The notes: generated by a model from the letters alone, not told the origin. Positions 23,518 through 32,573 are shown, counted from the first letter of the stretch. The stretch is 33,561 nt of DNA from an uncultured Tropicimonas sp. (GCA_947497945.1 CANMIP010000042.1:1-33561), one strand, 5' to 3'. Program-made: numbers and translations.

Positions 23518-25134
23518 ATGTACAATCGGCGGGACTTGATTTCCATGGGAGGGGCCGCGCTTGCGCTGTCGTCCTGCGCAACCGTCGCGCCGAAAATCCC
23601 CGTGGGGCAGGACCTGGCTGCCATCGACATTCACGGCCATATCTTCAATGCCCGGGACATTCCCGTGGTCGGGTTCCTCGAACAGGTCGTGTTGCGGGAT
23701 TCGCATGAGGCACTGCCGGAGCAGGAACTGACGGGCGAGCTGATCCGGCTGCTGACCTTCGTGCTGTTGGAAGCGACCCTGACCCCGCGCGAGGAGCTTC
23801 GCCAGATCCGCGCCGGTCAGGACAGGGCGTTGGGCTTCGACAGCCGGCCGGACGCCGCGGATATCCAGGTCGTTGCCCGGAGCCTGGCCAAATATCGCGC
23901 CGACGCACCCGGCCGCGACGCAGCGCAGGGTATCGACGGCGCGGACACGCCGCAAGCGCGCCTGCTCGCGGAGATCTACGCGCCGGTCCGCGATGGTGCT
24001 GGCAGGGGCGACGCGGCTCTGGGGCTGGACGATCCCGACATGCGCGCCGCCGCCAGCATGTACGAGACCGACGGCGAGACCTATCGCCGGCGTAGCCCGA
24101 TCGTGCAGAATATCCGCTGGGCGGCGTTGCTGACGCGGCCCCGCCAGGAGATCCTGCAGGAGTATATCCGGCTCTACGCATCGCAGGGGCAGGTCCGGCT
24201 CCTGTCTCCGTCGGTGCTGGATTTCGCGCTCTGGTTCCGGTTCGACGAGGCGGTGGCGCCGCTTGCGGACCAGGTGGAAGTGATGTCGGAGATCGCCCGG
24301 CGGACCTCGCCGCTTCTGGTGCTGAATTTCCTGCAATATTGCCCGCTGCGCGCGGCGCAGAGCGCGGCTGAGCAGCGGCGCCTTCTGGCCCTTCTGGACC
24401 ATGCCGTCGAGACGCGCGGGTTTGGCGGGGTGAAGCTCTATCCGCCGCTGGGATACAAGCCCTTCAACAACGATCCGGGCGCACGTTTTGGCGCGAAGCC
24501 GGGGCAGCGGGCGAGCGGGGCGCAGATCGACCGTGCGCTTGCCAATCTTTACGACTGGTCCCTGCGCAAGGGCGTTCCGATCAAGGCGCATGCCACCCAT
24601 AGCAACGATGCCGGGCAATGCACGGCGCGCTTCGGCTCACCTGCGCATTGGCGGCCCGTTCTGTCCCGCTGGAAGGGGCTGAGGCTGAACCTTGCCCATT
24701 TCGGCGGCTTCGACGAGAGCCGTGGACATACCGCCTGCGATGCCGGCAGCACCGACTGGGAGGCGATCATCGCAACAACGATCGATACCGCGCCGGGGCT
24801 CTATGCCGATCTGGGCTTCTGGACAGATGCCATTACCGGCTCCTCCCGCGACAGGTCGGCGGTCCGGCGCAAGCTGAGGGCGCTGCTGAGCAGCTATCCC
24901 TCCTTGCAGGATCGCCTGATGTTCGGCACCGACTGGTCGATGGTGGGGCGGGACCCGATCCATCCGGATTATATCGGCCAGGTCCGGAGCGTCGCGCGGC
25001 GCACGGGACTGAACGAAGATCGCTTCTTCCGGGCCAATGCGTTGACCTATCTGGGGCTTCTGGAAGATGGTCCGCAGCGCCGGCGCCTCGAACGCTTCTT
25101 CGGCAAGGACCGCCTGCGCGAACTTGTGCGCTGA
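23518..25134 (+). CDS. Lipoprotein amidohydrolase-2 family metal-dependent hydrolase
   Basis: This is a 538-residue TIM-barrel hydrolase. The N-terminus has twin Arg (MYNRRDLIS) and a lipobox-like LSSC at residue 20, suggesting export and lipid anchoring. Barrel motifs are DIHGHIF (Asp 37, His 39, His 41), GVKLYPPLGY (Lys 306), IKAHATHSND (His 358, His 361), LNLAHFGGF (His 394) and MFGTDWS (Asp 472), which are the usual metal and catalytic positions of COG2159 proteins. Most such enzymes are cytoplasmic decarboxylases or hydrolases, so a lipoprotein version is unusual. The twin Arg could allow Tat export of a folded metalloenzyme. Starting 17 bases after the M23 gene, it closes the operon. 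The substrate is unknown. Confidence 0.87.
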   Translation: MYNRRDLISMGGAALALSSCATVAPKIPVGQDLAAIDIHGHIFNARDIPVVGFLEQVVLRDSHEALPEQELTGELIRLLTFVLLEATLTPREELRQIRAGQDRALGFDSRPDAADIQVVARSLAKYRADAPGRDAAQGIDGADTPQARLLAEIYAPVRDGAGRGDAALGLDDPDMRAAASMYETDGETYRRRSPIVQNIRWAALLTRPRQEILQEYIRLYASQGQVRLLSPSVLDFALWFRFDEAVAPLADQVEVMSEIARRTSPLLVLNFLQYCPLRAAQSAAEQRRLLALLDHAVETRGFGGVKLYPPLGYKPFNNDPGARFGAKPGQRASGAQIDRALANLYDWSLRKGVPIKAHATHSNDAGQCTARFGSPAHWRPVLSRWKGLRLNLAHFGGFDESRGHTACDAGSTDWEAIIATTIDTAPGLYADLGFWTDAITGSSRDRSAVRRKLRALLSSYPSLQDRLMFGTDWSMVGRDPIHPDYIGQVRSVARRTGLNEDRFFRANALTYLGLLEDGPQRRRLERFFGKDRLRELVR

Positions 25135-25295
25135 AAGTCACGGCCGGACGGCTGGTCATGCCTCGGATATGGTGGAAACTCGAACACGGCGTCGTTCACG
25201 GCACTGCTTTGGAGATGCACGCTGCATGCCCCATCCCGGTCGGCCAAAAAACAGTCGCGGGGAAGCCCGACGAGTCAGGCTTTGGGTCGGGCGCT

Positions 25296-25922
25296 TCAGT
25301 CGGTTGTATCCCCGATTGCCTTGTTTTTCTGGTTTAGCGGTCCCAAACCGACGTCCGCCATGATCGTTTCGACCGAGATGTTCAGGCCCCCTGGAAGCGG
25401 TCTGGGGAACTTGCCTCGGTTGCGGAGCTTGAGCACATCGCCGTCATAGACTTGCAGCGCGTTGCCAATGACATAGTCCTTTGCCAGAGCGCACTCCCAT
25501 TTCCCCCCGCGACTGCCGGTGACTGGATTGTATGTGTTTTCAGGGTACTTGAAGCAGCCATTGAGCCACATGCCGCCCATCTTGCCCACCTTCCACTCGC
25601 CGCGAACCGCTTTCATGTTTCCCGGATACACAAGCCAGGTTTCTCCAATCATGTCGGTGCGAGAAACCGGCTGAAGACCCAGCTCTCTCCCGATCGTCAC
25701 ATGCCGGGGGCGCGGCGCGCTGAAGTATTCTATCTGGGTTCCATGTTGACGATTCCATGTTTTGACCGTCGTGTCTGACAGGTACTTTCTCATTCTCTCT
25801 TCGTCGGCCATCAGAGCATAAGCGTTCTCCCGGTTGCTGAATGATCTCGTGCTGGCGTCGGTTTCAGGGGTTTCGCACGCACTCAAAAGCAACAGAGCAA
25901 TCACGAACACTGTAAGTCTCAT
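25296..25922 (-). CDS. Putative lipoprotein of unknown function
   Basis: This is a 208-residue protein with a lipoprotein signal (VIALLLLSAC, Cys 16). The mature part includes KMGGMWLNGCFKYPENTYNPVTG, two Cys and a C-terminal stretch NISVETIMADVGLGPLNQK. I do not recognise the family. AGGA lies about ten bases before the ATG. It is transcribed convergently with the exported-protease operon, whose last stop lies about 160 bases away. It could share the envelope location of that system, but there is no direct evidence that it belongs to it. Confidence 0.72.
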   Translation of the reverse strand: MRLTVFVIALLLLSACETPETDASTRSFSNRENAYALMADEERMRKYLSDTTVKTWNRQHGTQIEYFSAPRPRHVTIGRELGLQPVSRTDMIGETWLVYPGNMKAVRGEWKVGKMGGMWLNGCFKYPENTYNPVTGSRGGKWECALAKDYVIGNALQVYDGDVLKLRNRGKFPRPLPGGLNISVETIMADVGLGPLNQKNKAIGDTTD

Positions 25923-26338
25923 TCCGCTCGATCCTTTATCCGGCCTTCTTCAGTTAACTTGACCTGCAGCAGCCTCTGCGTGGTTGGGTTGCCCAATCTG
26001 GCGATTGGCCGTGATCGCATCAAGGCACTCATACTATTCAAACGTTTTGCCAACGAAATGGTCATGCTCGGCATCGGCGCGGACCTCACGGCGTGTATCG
26101 CCGGCCGTTAGGCTGGTGATTAAGACAACGTTGCGCATGGTTACGTTTGCGCCTTTTCCAGAGCATCTGCCAAACAATCGGGCCGAAGATGAGCCTATAA
26201 GGAGCTGGAAGCCAGACGACTCGCTGCGGTTGTCGGCCAATGCCCAGAACGACCAAGGCTATAGGAAAAGCAGGCTGAACATTGTGCCTCGCCTGGCGGG
26301 CACTGCGAGCTTCGGAAGCTGGCCTTCCATCTACTTCC
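25923..26338. other. Stretch without a convincing gene
   Basis: No complete gene is apparent. A short open frame at about 25983-26111 on the plus strand has coding-like codon use (encoding ALILFKRFANEMVMLGIGAD) and ends in a TAG. It has no start or ribosome site and may be a decayed gene fragment. The remainder shows no repeat, hairpin or IS end that I could recognise. The promoter of the minus-strand lipoprotein should lie at the left edge. Confidence 0.3.
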
Positions 26339-26626
26339 TTAACCGCCCCTTGCCCTCACCGTTCTTCGGGATGAACGCGCCCCTGCGGTTTCAAGAGTGG
26401 CCGGGATGGCATCGGCGGTGTCAGCGCGGCCGCTCAGGGAAGCGTCATTCGTCACAAGCCTTGCCATGGTTGGATCGGATATCCTGGAAGCCTCGGCAAT
26501 CATCGGTTTGAAGGCCTTCAAATCCTTTCGGAAAATCCAAACGTTGCCCTTCCTTTCAATATGCCAGGCCGCAGAGACGCGCTGCGTCTTGCCGGCAAGG
26601 TCCGGGATGTCAGGGATGTAGCTCAA
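26339..26626 (-). CDS. Hypothetical small protein, possibly a truncated gene
   Basis: This 95-codon frame has plausible protein sequence, with GKTQRVSAAWHIERKGNVW near the start and a helical middle. It is bounded upstream by a TGA directly before a TTG, and no Shine-Dalgarno sequence is seen. It may be the remainder of a longer gene or a small protein with an unusual start. No family was recognised and no neighbour supports it. Confidence 0.35.
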   Translation of the reverse strand: MSYIPDIPDLAGKTQRVSAAWHIERKGNVWIFRKDLKAFKPMIAEASRISDPTMARLVTNDASLSGRADTADAIPATLETAGARSSRRTVRARGG

Positions 26627-26913
26627 TCAATGGAATGGAAACCTTGCTTGCGCTCGTGATCGAGGATGAAGCAACCGTCCTGCACCTGTTCCAGGTCTTT
26701 CATCCGCTCCCGTTTATGGTATCCGGATCACCGGTTCGAGCGGAAGACCACTCCAACACTGGCTGAATGGGCTATATCGACAGTGACCCGCGACCAGACG
26801 CTTGAAGAGGTCCAGGAAGACCACGGGGCGGTTGAAGAAGCTCGGATCAACTGAAATTGGTAGAAGATATCATTCATGGGAATGTGGGAAATCTGGTCGA
26901 TGGAAGAGTTTCA

Positions 26914-27138
26914 ATGATCCGGGATTGGCTGGTTGTCACAGGGATACTGGCAATGCTGACTGGTTGCAGCCCCAGCAAATGGTCCCCTCCGTCTGGCGAA
27001 GATACTTCGGCGACCGGCATCTCTATCTCTGGCGCGGCTGTGACGGGCGTGGTCGGCGGTTCGGGACAATCCACGCGTTTGGTCTCAGGGATCAAGGATC
27101 TGGAAATGTCCGTTGGAGTGGAACTGGGCGGCAACTGA
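26914..27138 (+). CDS. Small putative lipoprotein
   Basis: This is a 74-residue product with signal MIRDWLVVTGILAMLTGC and a lipobox LTGC at Cys 18. The mature part is short, Ser- and Gly-rich (SISGAAVTGVVGG), and ends ELGGN. GGAAGAG eight bases before the ATG supports this start. The frame extends upstream to another ATG at 26857, but that would bury the signal. Small lipoproteins of this size occur in conjugation systems and in stress responses. Nothing nearby identifies this one. Confidence 0.5.
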   Translation: MIRDWLVVTGILAMLTGCSPSKWSPPSGEDTSATGISISGAAVTGVVGGSGQSTRLVSGIKDLEMSVGVELGGN

Positions 27139-27570
27139 TCAGTCTGAAACTGAAACGCCTTGATCGGATGCTGCGAACGAGCATCTTGGACTTTGCCCTG
27201 TCAGCCCAATGTGACTGTCGGCTGGTAAAAAAAACCTCCGTTGCTCCACCCCCTGCATATCTCCACCGGGCGCTGACGTCAGACAGCGACTTGTGCACAT
27301 ATCCTGGGGTCGCTGAGAAGCGATAGTATCTTGATTGATCCGGTTTCCATCCTCGGATCGAAAGACGCGGGTTTCCGTGTTCTTGGCGATATATTCGACG
27401 AGTCGGTGTTGTGTGGTCTCGATGCCTTCGTCGGTGTCATCCTGCGTCTGGTTGCGGACGGAACTTCCTTCGGTTGGGAGCACGACGAGGGCCATTTCAG
27501 ACGGGGCTACGAGGTTGTTCAACTGAACGAACAGGCCAAGGCGCTCGAACGTCCTGAAGGAGCCTCGCAC
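27139..27570 (-). CDS. Uncertain hypothetical ORF
   Basis: The first 100 codons use GC-ending codons and give a plausible hydrophilic protein (for example LNNLVAPSEMALVVLPTEG and RLVEYIAKNTETRVFRSE). The last 40 are less convincing, so the frame may be a gene whose 3' end has decayed. The start is a GTG without an obvious Shine-Dalgarno sequence. No family was recognised. A plus-strand frame also exists here but has weaker codon use. Confidence 0.3.
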   Translation of the reverse strand: MRGSFRTFERLGLFVQLNNLVAPSEMALVVLPTEGSSVRNQTQDDTDEGIETTQHRLVEYIAKNTETRVFRSEDGNRINQDTIASQRPQDMCTSRCLTSAPGGDMQGVEQRRFFLPADSHIGLTGQSPRCSFAASDQGVSVSD

Positions 27571-27653
27571 GCTTCAGGCGGCGATCGCAGAGGCTCTCGA
27601 CGCCGCCATGGCCATTACCGTGGCTTCTGAACTCGTCTCGGACTGATCGCAGG

Positions 27654-27675
27654 CGGCACATCGCGTGATGTGCCG
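27654..27675. terminator. Perfect hairpin in the decayed region
   Basis: CGGCACATC-GCGT-GATGTGCCG is a nine-pair stem with a four-base loop. On the plus strand TCCTT follows. It lies about 140 bases downstream of the large glycosyltransferase gene and could terminate that minus-strand transcript, or be a remnant of a mobile element. Confidence 0.35.
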
Positions 27676-27816
27676 TCCTTGATGGCGCTTGCCGGGGCAT
27701 CTGTAGGCAGCCAGATGAGCCAGGCCCTCTCTTGGATCACGCGGCCAACCGACCCAAAACCTCTGATGACGGACAGATCATGAGGGGGGTAGCAGGTTCA
27801 GCAGCTGGTGGACGGC

Positions 27817-30800
27817 TCACTTCTGTGTTGGGTCGCCGCCGCTGATAACCCCTTGAGTGGTCAACCCCTCGTTTTCGACCACGATGCCGCACAGACGTTC
27901 GACAACATGGGCAAAATCCTTGTGAGACTTCGTGCTCATCGCCCCACCCTTGAAGAGTTCTGGCCGGTCATGGAGCGTCTTGAACCGCTCGAAGGGGAAG
28001 GCGCGTGCCAGGAACATGGTGCCGCCGACATAAACGTTGCCGGACTGGACTCCGAGGAAGGAGCGCCACTTTCGCAGATCGTAGGTTTTTTCCTCGTTGT
28101 TCTCATGGGTGGAGAAGATGAAATCCGAGCAAGCGAGGGTGCCAATCGTCCTGTCGCCCTGCATTCTTTCGATATTGGCGCGAAAGATCTCCGGCGACCC
28201 GGCCAAAGCTCCCACGAGCGCATCGCGCCATGCGTAGCCCGGAACGGACATTCCGTAGACCGATCCCTGCATCTTGGTTCGGGGGGCCTTGGTGTGAAGC
28301 TTGAGGATGTAGTCGTATGAAGAGAGGTTTACCCGGCGCAACACCTCGACGAATGGAAAGAGATCGTATCCGAGATTGGGCACCTCAATGAACTTGGAGC
28401 CTGGCTCGGCTTCCAATATGGCGCTCTTGTCGATCTTCGAGCCCTTCTGGATGGTGAAGTACACATCCCTCGGGAAGTCGCCGAGGTTTGAAATGGCCTC
28501 CATCATGAATGGCAGTTGATCTTCGTAATAGAGGTGCACGTGAACGAGGATGCGAACCATCTCCGGGATCAGGGTCTGTCCAGCAAGCACACCGGCAACC
28601 TGTGGAGACTGGCGCTGGTCGTTGGACAGCGCGCCAAGGAGTGCATCCTTGCTCTTGCTGCGGACCGCGTATTCCCAGAAGCGGTCGCCAAGCCGCCAGT
28701 CTGTCTTGTTCGTCGGCTTGTCGCCGCTGGCGTAATGGATGATCGATGGTTTGTTATGCGCCCTAGCGTAGTCGAAAAACAGTTCCTCGGGCACGGTCGA
28801 GCGAACATAGGAATAGTTCTGCAGGTACCAGACCATGTTCCACTCAGTGGAGAAAAAGCAGACATCGCCGTAGAAGACGCTGTTGAAGATGCATTGGTCG
28901 AAAAATGCCGGTTCCTTGATCTCCTTGATTTTTTCGACACATTTTCGGAACAGCTTCTGTGTATTCCGATGGGTCAGATCCAGAAGCAGGATGCCGGCCT
29001 GGAAATACCGGTCGACGTTCAGGACGCCGAGATCCTTTTGCAGATACGCGTGGAAGAGCCGGTCCTTGATCGTCTTTTCGGCGTTCGCCGCATGGATATT
29101 GGCGACATTGAGCGCCGCGCCTATGGCCCGACCGCGAAGGTCTATGTCGTATAGGTCCGCGATATCCCGGTCGAGAATGATATCGGTGTCGATATAGGCG
29201 ATCTTGTCATAGCCTTCGAGAATGTCGTTCAGGAAGATCTTGTTGTATGTCTCGATCGGCACGTACCCTTCGAGATGCAAATCCATGTCGGACAAGGCCG
29301 ACAGGACATGTGTCATGTCGTGGAAACGGATAGATACGTTGGCATGCGATCCGTGGTTTTCCTCAATGCGTTGCTTCGAGGCGTCCGACACATCGCGGTT
29401 CAGGATGATGATGTCGTATTTCCGGTCCGCTGAGCCATTCTCGACAATGGAGGTCAGCAGCACGTCAAGGAAATCAACGAATGCCTCGTTACAGGACAGG
29501 ACGATCGCCACTGCCCCGTGATCGAATGCGGGGGACAGTTTGTGCGTGATGGCCTGCCGCAGTTGTATCTCTTCCCGGGTGTTGTGGCGGACCACGGCAA
29601 AGTCCTTGTAGAGGCCGCGGCAATTCGGGAAGGTGATGTGCTCAAACGAATAGCCGTGCTTCCAGAGCAGGTAGCAGAAATGCGCCTGGTCCCGCGGAGC
29701 CACGGTTTCGGTCATGTCCCACCATTCCTCCATCAGCGCCCCGATCCGGGCGTCGTGATGTTTCCGGAAGATCACGTTGTTTTCGCTGAGGCCCCAGCCG
29801 GTTGGAAACCCTTTGGATCGCGCCGACCGGATAAGGTCCTCCAGCATGCGGGCGTGGGGCCGGTCGATCCGGCGGCTTCTCGCGATCTCGGTGAGTTCTT
29901 CGGAGATGCACGACCTGCTGAAATGCCGTGGCAAGAGGATTTCAGCGCCCCGTTCGGCGATGGTTTCAAAGATATAGGAGGAGAGCACATTGACGTTTCC
30001 GTCGACGTAAAGGCTTTCTTCGTACTCCGGAAAAAGTGCGTGGGGATGCATCTTGTGCCAGCGGTTGGTCAAGGTTGCGGTGTCGTGCGTCTTGACCAGG
30101 GGACGGATGCTCCAAACTCCGTTTTGCGGATGCTCCAGAAGATCTTCGCGGTCGGTGAAGCAGACGTAATCCGAGGAGGAATCGATAAACTTGGGCTGTA
30201 TCAGGTCGTCGTATTGACCCACGATACAAGCGTAGACGACGCGCTTGGCCTTCCGGAGTTCCTTGTTCGCCAAATAGTCCCCGATGTCCTGCGCGCTCGG
30301 AAACCACGCGTTCTCCTCGAATTGGTACCCGTCATACTGCACGGTATCCAGAAAATGGGAGACCGGATCCCTGTCCAGATCCGTCCGGCGTTTGACCGGA
30401 AAAAATGGCGACGGCTCGTAGCCGTTCTTCCAACCTTCGAGAATGTAGTGATGCAGTGGTGACAGGAGTTTCCCGTAACGCTTCGCAGCGGCCCGGATCT
30501 CGTCCCAGTGGCGATCCTTGTACCAGCGTTCGTCCCAGAATCCGGACTCCGCGATTGGCAGGAGCCTGGCGGAAATCGACGTGGCCTGATCCAGTTCCTC
30601 CCGGTTCCGAAAGCGGTGAAAGTCATTGGAGACGCTGGTTTCACCCCGGCTGACGGCCGGCAGCGTTGCTGTCGGGGAGGCGGGCGGAACAGCGGTCTCT
30701 GGCATCGACGGCAGGCGTGAGGGATGCCTCTTTGCGGCGCTCCTGGCAAAGCGCGCGGCTGCTCTCTCGGAAACGACTGGTCGTGCCTTGCTCAACCCGC

Positions 30801-31899
30801 GCAAGAGCTTGTACTGCAAAAGCTTTGAAAGCTGTTCGAGCGGCTTGCGCCGCGCCCTTTTCAGTTCCGAAGCAACCAGTTTGACATGCCCGCGGGTGGC
30901 CTCGATTTCCGCGTCCCTTGAATGATTTTGCCACTGCAGTTGCCCCACGGTCTCGGCCTGGTCGGACAGCTGCTTTTCCAGCCGAACGGTTTGATCCGTC
31001 TTTTCCTTGAGTTCGTCTGACATCACCTTGAGTTCGTCTGACATCGTCTCCAGGGCGTCGTCGAGGCGTGCTGCCTCGCCCGGATAGGACTCGAGGCGCA
31101 TGCCAAGCGGCCCCATGGGGTTGCGGCTTTCGTCGGGCTTGAGCGGAGCACTGTTGTCCATTTTTGTCACCCGATCATCCACGAGCGCGGACTTCCCGGT
31201 GACCATGCGGTGACCAAGAGCGTTGTCACCAGCATTGCCCTTACGAACCAGCACCAGCGAGTTGGAGAACATGACTTCTGTGATGCTATCGAGAGAAGCT
31301 GCATCGAAATTGGTATTCCAATGGTCGCTGAAATAGCTCAGAAGGCTGTCTGCAGAAACATCCACTCCCCAATGCTCGATATTCACGTAATCGGTCAGGC
31401 GTTTGAAGAAATTCAGAGACGAAAATGGTGCCTCTGTGCCGCCCTGATAAGTCTCAAAGTAGCTGGCGTGGAGGTCTTCGGCGACATATATTCCACCCGG
31501 TTCCAACAGGGGGAAATACAGTGCAAAAGTCTTCACGATGTCATCAGACCGGTGAGATCCGTCGTCGATAATGATGTCGAAACGCGGCGAGGTTTTTGAA
31601 ATCTCATCCTTCATTTCCTCCGTAGCGGCATCTCCCACGAAGACACGAACGCGGGGGTCGTCATACGTCAAATTACCACATTTGGTATTAATGTCGCATC
31701 CGATCAGGACTTCTGCTTTTGGAAAAAACTTTGACCAAATTTCTAGAGAGCCGCCATTTTGCACCCCAATCTCCAGCAATCTGATAGAATCGTCACAATA
31801 TGGAGAAAAATGCTTCTGGTAGAAAGGCAGGTAGGATGACCACTTGTCAGAAATCTTCTCGTGGTTATTCTTGACTATTTCAGTCAGCATGAGGGGCAT
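27817..31899 (-). CDS. Multidomain methyltransferase / glycosyltransferase / RgpF-like protein
   Basis: This 1360-residue cytoplasmic protein looks built for surface polysaccharide synthesis. Residues about 35-220 are a class I SAM methyltransferase (LLEIGVQNGGSLEIW, DIIIDDGSHRSDD). About 278-350 form a coiled coil. About 550-770 resemble DUF616/TOD1-type glycosyltransferases (VVYACIVGQYDDL, YVDGNVNVLSSY). About 795-1090 are a GT8 domain with the metal-binding DTD (904-906, IAYIDTDIILDRDI) and HYASGDKP near 1055. From about 1112 to the end is an RgpF-like domain (ILVHVHLYYED, EVPNLGYDLFPFVEVL, YDYILKLHTKAPR, YVGGTMFLARAFPFE). The start at 31899 has GGAG ten bases upstream. ATG 31890 and GTG 31935 are alternatives. 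No other polysaccharide gene is in the window. The donor sugars are unknown. Confidence 0.85.
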   Translation of the reverse strand: MPLMLTEIVKNNHEKISDKWSSYLPFYQKHFSPYCDDSIRLLEIGVQNGGSLEIWSKFFPKAEVLIGCDINTKCGNLTYDDPRVRVFVGDAATEEMKDEISKTSPRFDIIIDDGSHRSDDIVKTFALYFPLLEPGGIYVAEDLHASYFETYQGGTEAPFSSLNFFKRLTDYVNIEHWGVDVSADSLLSYFSDHWNTNFDAASLDSITEVMFSNSLVLVRKGNAGDNALGHRMVTGKSALVDDRVTKMDNSAPLKPDESRNPMGPLGMRLESYPGEAARLDDALETMSDELKVMSDELKEKTDQTVRLEKQLSDQAETVGQLQWQNHSRDAEIEATRGHVKLVASELKRARRKPLEQLSKLLQYKLLRGLSKARPVVSERAAARFARSAAKRHPSRLPSMPETAVPPASPTATLPAVSRGETSVSNDFHRFRNREELDQATSISARLLPIAESGFWDERWYKDRHWDEIRAAAKRYGKLLSPLHHYILEGWKNGYEPSPFFPVKRRTDLDRDPVSHFLDTVQYDGYQFEENAWFPSAQDIGDYLANKELRKAKRVVYACIVGQYDDLIQPKFIDSSSDYVCFTDREDLLEHPQNGVWSIRPLVKTHDTATLTNRWHKMHPHALFPEYEESLYVDGNVNVLSSYIFETIAERGAEILLPRHFSRSCISEELTEIARSRRIDRPHARMLEDLIRSARSKGFPTGWGLSENNVIFRKHHDARIGALMEEWWDMTETVAPRDQAHFCYLLWKHGYSFEHITFPNCRGLYKDFAVVRHNTREEIQLRQAITHKLSPAFDHGAVAIVLSCNEAFVDFLDVLLTSIVENGSADRKYDIIILNRDVSDASKQRIEENHGSHANVSIRFHDMTHVLSALSDMDLHLEGYVPIETYNKIFLNDILEGYDKIAYIDTDIILDRDIADLYDIDLRGRAIGAALNVANIHAANAEKTIKDRLFHAYLQKDLGVLNVDRYFQAGILLLDLTHRNTQKLFRKCVEKIKEIKEPAFFDQCIFNSVFYGDVCFFSTEWNMVWYLQNYSYVRSTVPEELFFDYARAHNKPSIIHYASGDKPTNKTDWRLGDRFWEYAVRSKSKDALLGALSNDQRQSPQVAGVLAGQTLIPEMVRILVHVHLYYEDQLPFMMEAISNLGDFPRDVYFTIQKGSKIDKSAILEAEPGSKFIEVPNLGYDLFPFVEVLRRVNLSSYDYILKLHTKAPRTKMQGSVYGMSVPGYAWRDALVGALAGSPEIFRANIERMQGDRTIGTLACSDFIFSTHENNEEKTYDLRKWRSFLGVQSGNVYVGGTMFLARAFPFERFKTLHDRPELFKGGAMSTKSHKDFAHVVERLCGIVVENEGLTTQGVISGGDPTQK
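31005..31045. repeat. 21-bp tandem repeat in the coiled-coil coding part
   Basis: Twenty identical bases recur with a period of 21 bp (31005-31024 and 31026-31045). They encode the repeated MSDELK heptad (MSDELKVMSDELKE) of the coiled coil in the glycosyltransferase gene. A recent in-frame duplication of one heptad explains this. Confidence 0.7.
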
Positions 31900-32573
31900 G
31901 TTGGGGTTTCTCCGGCTGTGCAGAAAGGCGGGCACCTAATGTGAGCGCCGTACTGCACGGTTTTCCCTGCCTTTGCAACGGCACCTGTCAACGGCGGCGC
32001 AAGAGTCCGCCAGTCTGGGCGTGTCCGGCGCCTTGGCAAACGTGCTCTCCTTAAAGTTGACGGTTGCCAATGGGCCTTGGTCCGCAAAGGACCAAATCCA
32101 ACCTTTGTTCCGGACTTCTGCCGGACCTTGCTTTGAGCGAGGCGATAACTGTCGCCATTCTTCTCCAGAATGCCGACATGGTGGGTCAGGCGGTTGAGCA
32201 AGGTGCCTGTCAGGCGTTCTGATCCAAAGGTTTCGGTCCAATCGTCGAATGGCAGGTTCGATGTGATCAGGATGGATCCGCGCTCGTATCGTTGGGAGAT
32301 CCGCTCGAACAGGAGCTCAGCACCGATCCTGCTGAGGGTCGCGAAGCCGAGTTCGTCGATGATTAACAACTGCTGTTGCACCAGATGCCTCTGAAGTCGC
32401 AGGAGTTGGCGCTTGTCTCGCGCTTCCATGAGTTCGTGAACGATGGCGGCGGCGGAAAAGCGGACAGCCATCCCCTTCTGGCAAGCGGCCAGGCCGAGGC
32501 CAAGCACGATGTGGGTCTTGCCGGTGCTACAGGGGCCAAGAACGATGACGTTTTCGCAACGTTCGATTGACCT
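31884..32573 (-). pseudogene. istB: IstB-like ATPase fragment of the second IS21 element
   Basis: The frame encodes most of an IS21 IstB: RSIERCENVIVLGPCSTGKT (a Walker A in which the usual S/G-G-T-G-K-T has become CSTGKT), then QQQLLIIDELGFATLS (Walker B) and NRLTHHVGILEKNGDSYRLA. The first part of the protein is missing beyond base 32573. At the 3' end the frame reads through the expected stop and continues across the presumed IS end into the start of the glycosyltransferase gene. It has therefore lost its natural terminus as well. It is a non-functional relic. The family is certain, the exact borders are not. Confidence 0.8.
31986..32573 (-). mobile_element. Remnant of a second, different IS21-family element
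   Basis: An istB-like fragment ends in a putative right terminus, TGTCAACGGCGG, starting at base 31986. The left side breaks off near 32573, inside istB, so istA and the left end are lost. The sequence is unrelated at DNA level to the element at 1511-4079. The putative end lies 87 bases upstream of the glycosyltransferase start and could contribute to its expression. The precise end is inferred from its IS21-like TG start. Confidence 0.6.

Noticed and set aside
23320-24618. Long minus-strand frame opposite the amidohydrolase
   Set aside because: The plus-strand barrel motifs and lipobox are clear. The reverse frame has no start signal or motif.
26802-27326. Plus-strand frame of 174 codons in the decayed region
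   Set aside because: It overlaps the better-supported small lipoprotein, is rich in Trp/Arg/Gly and has no start signal.
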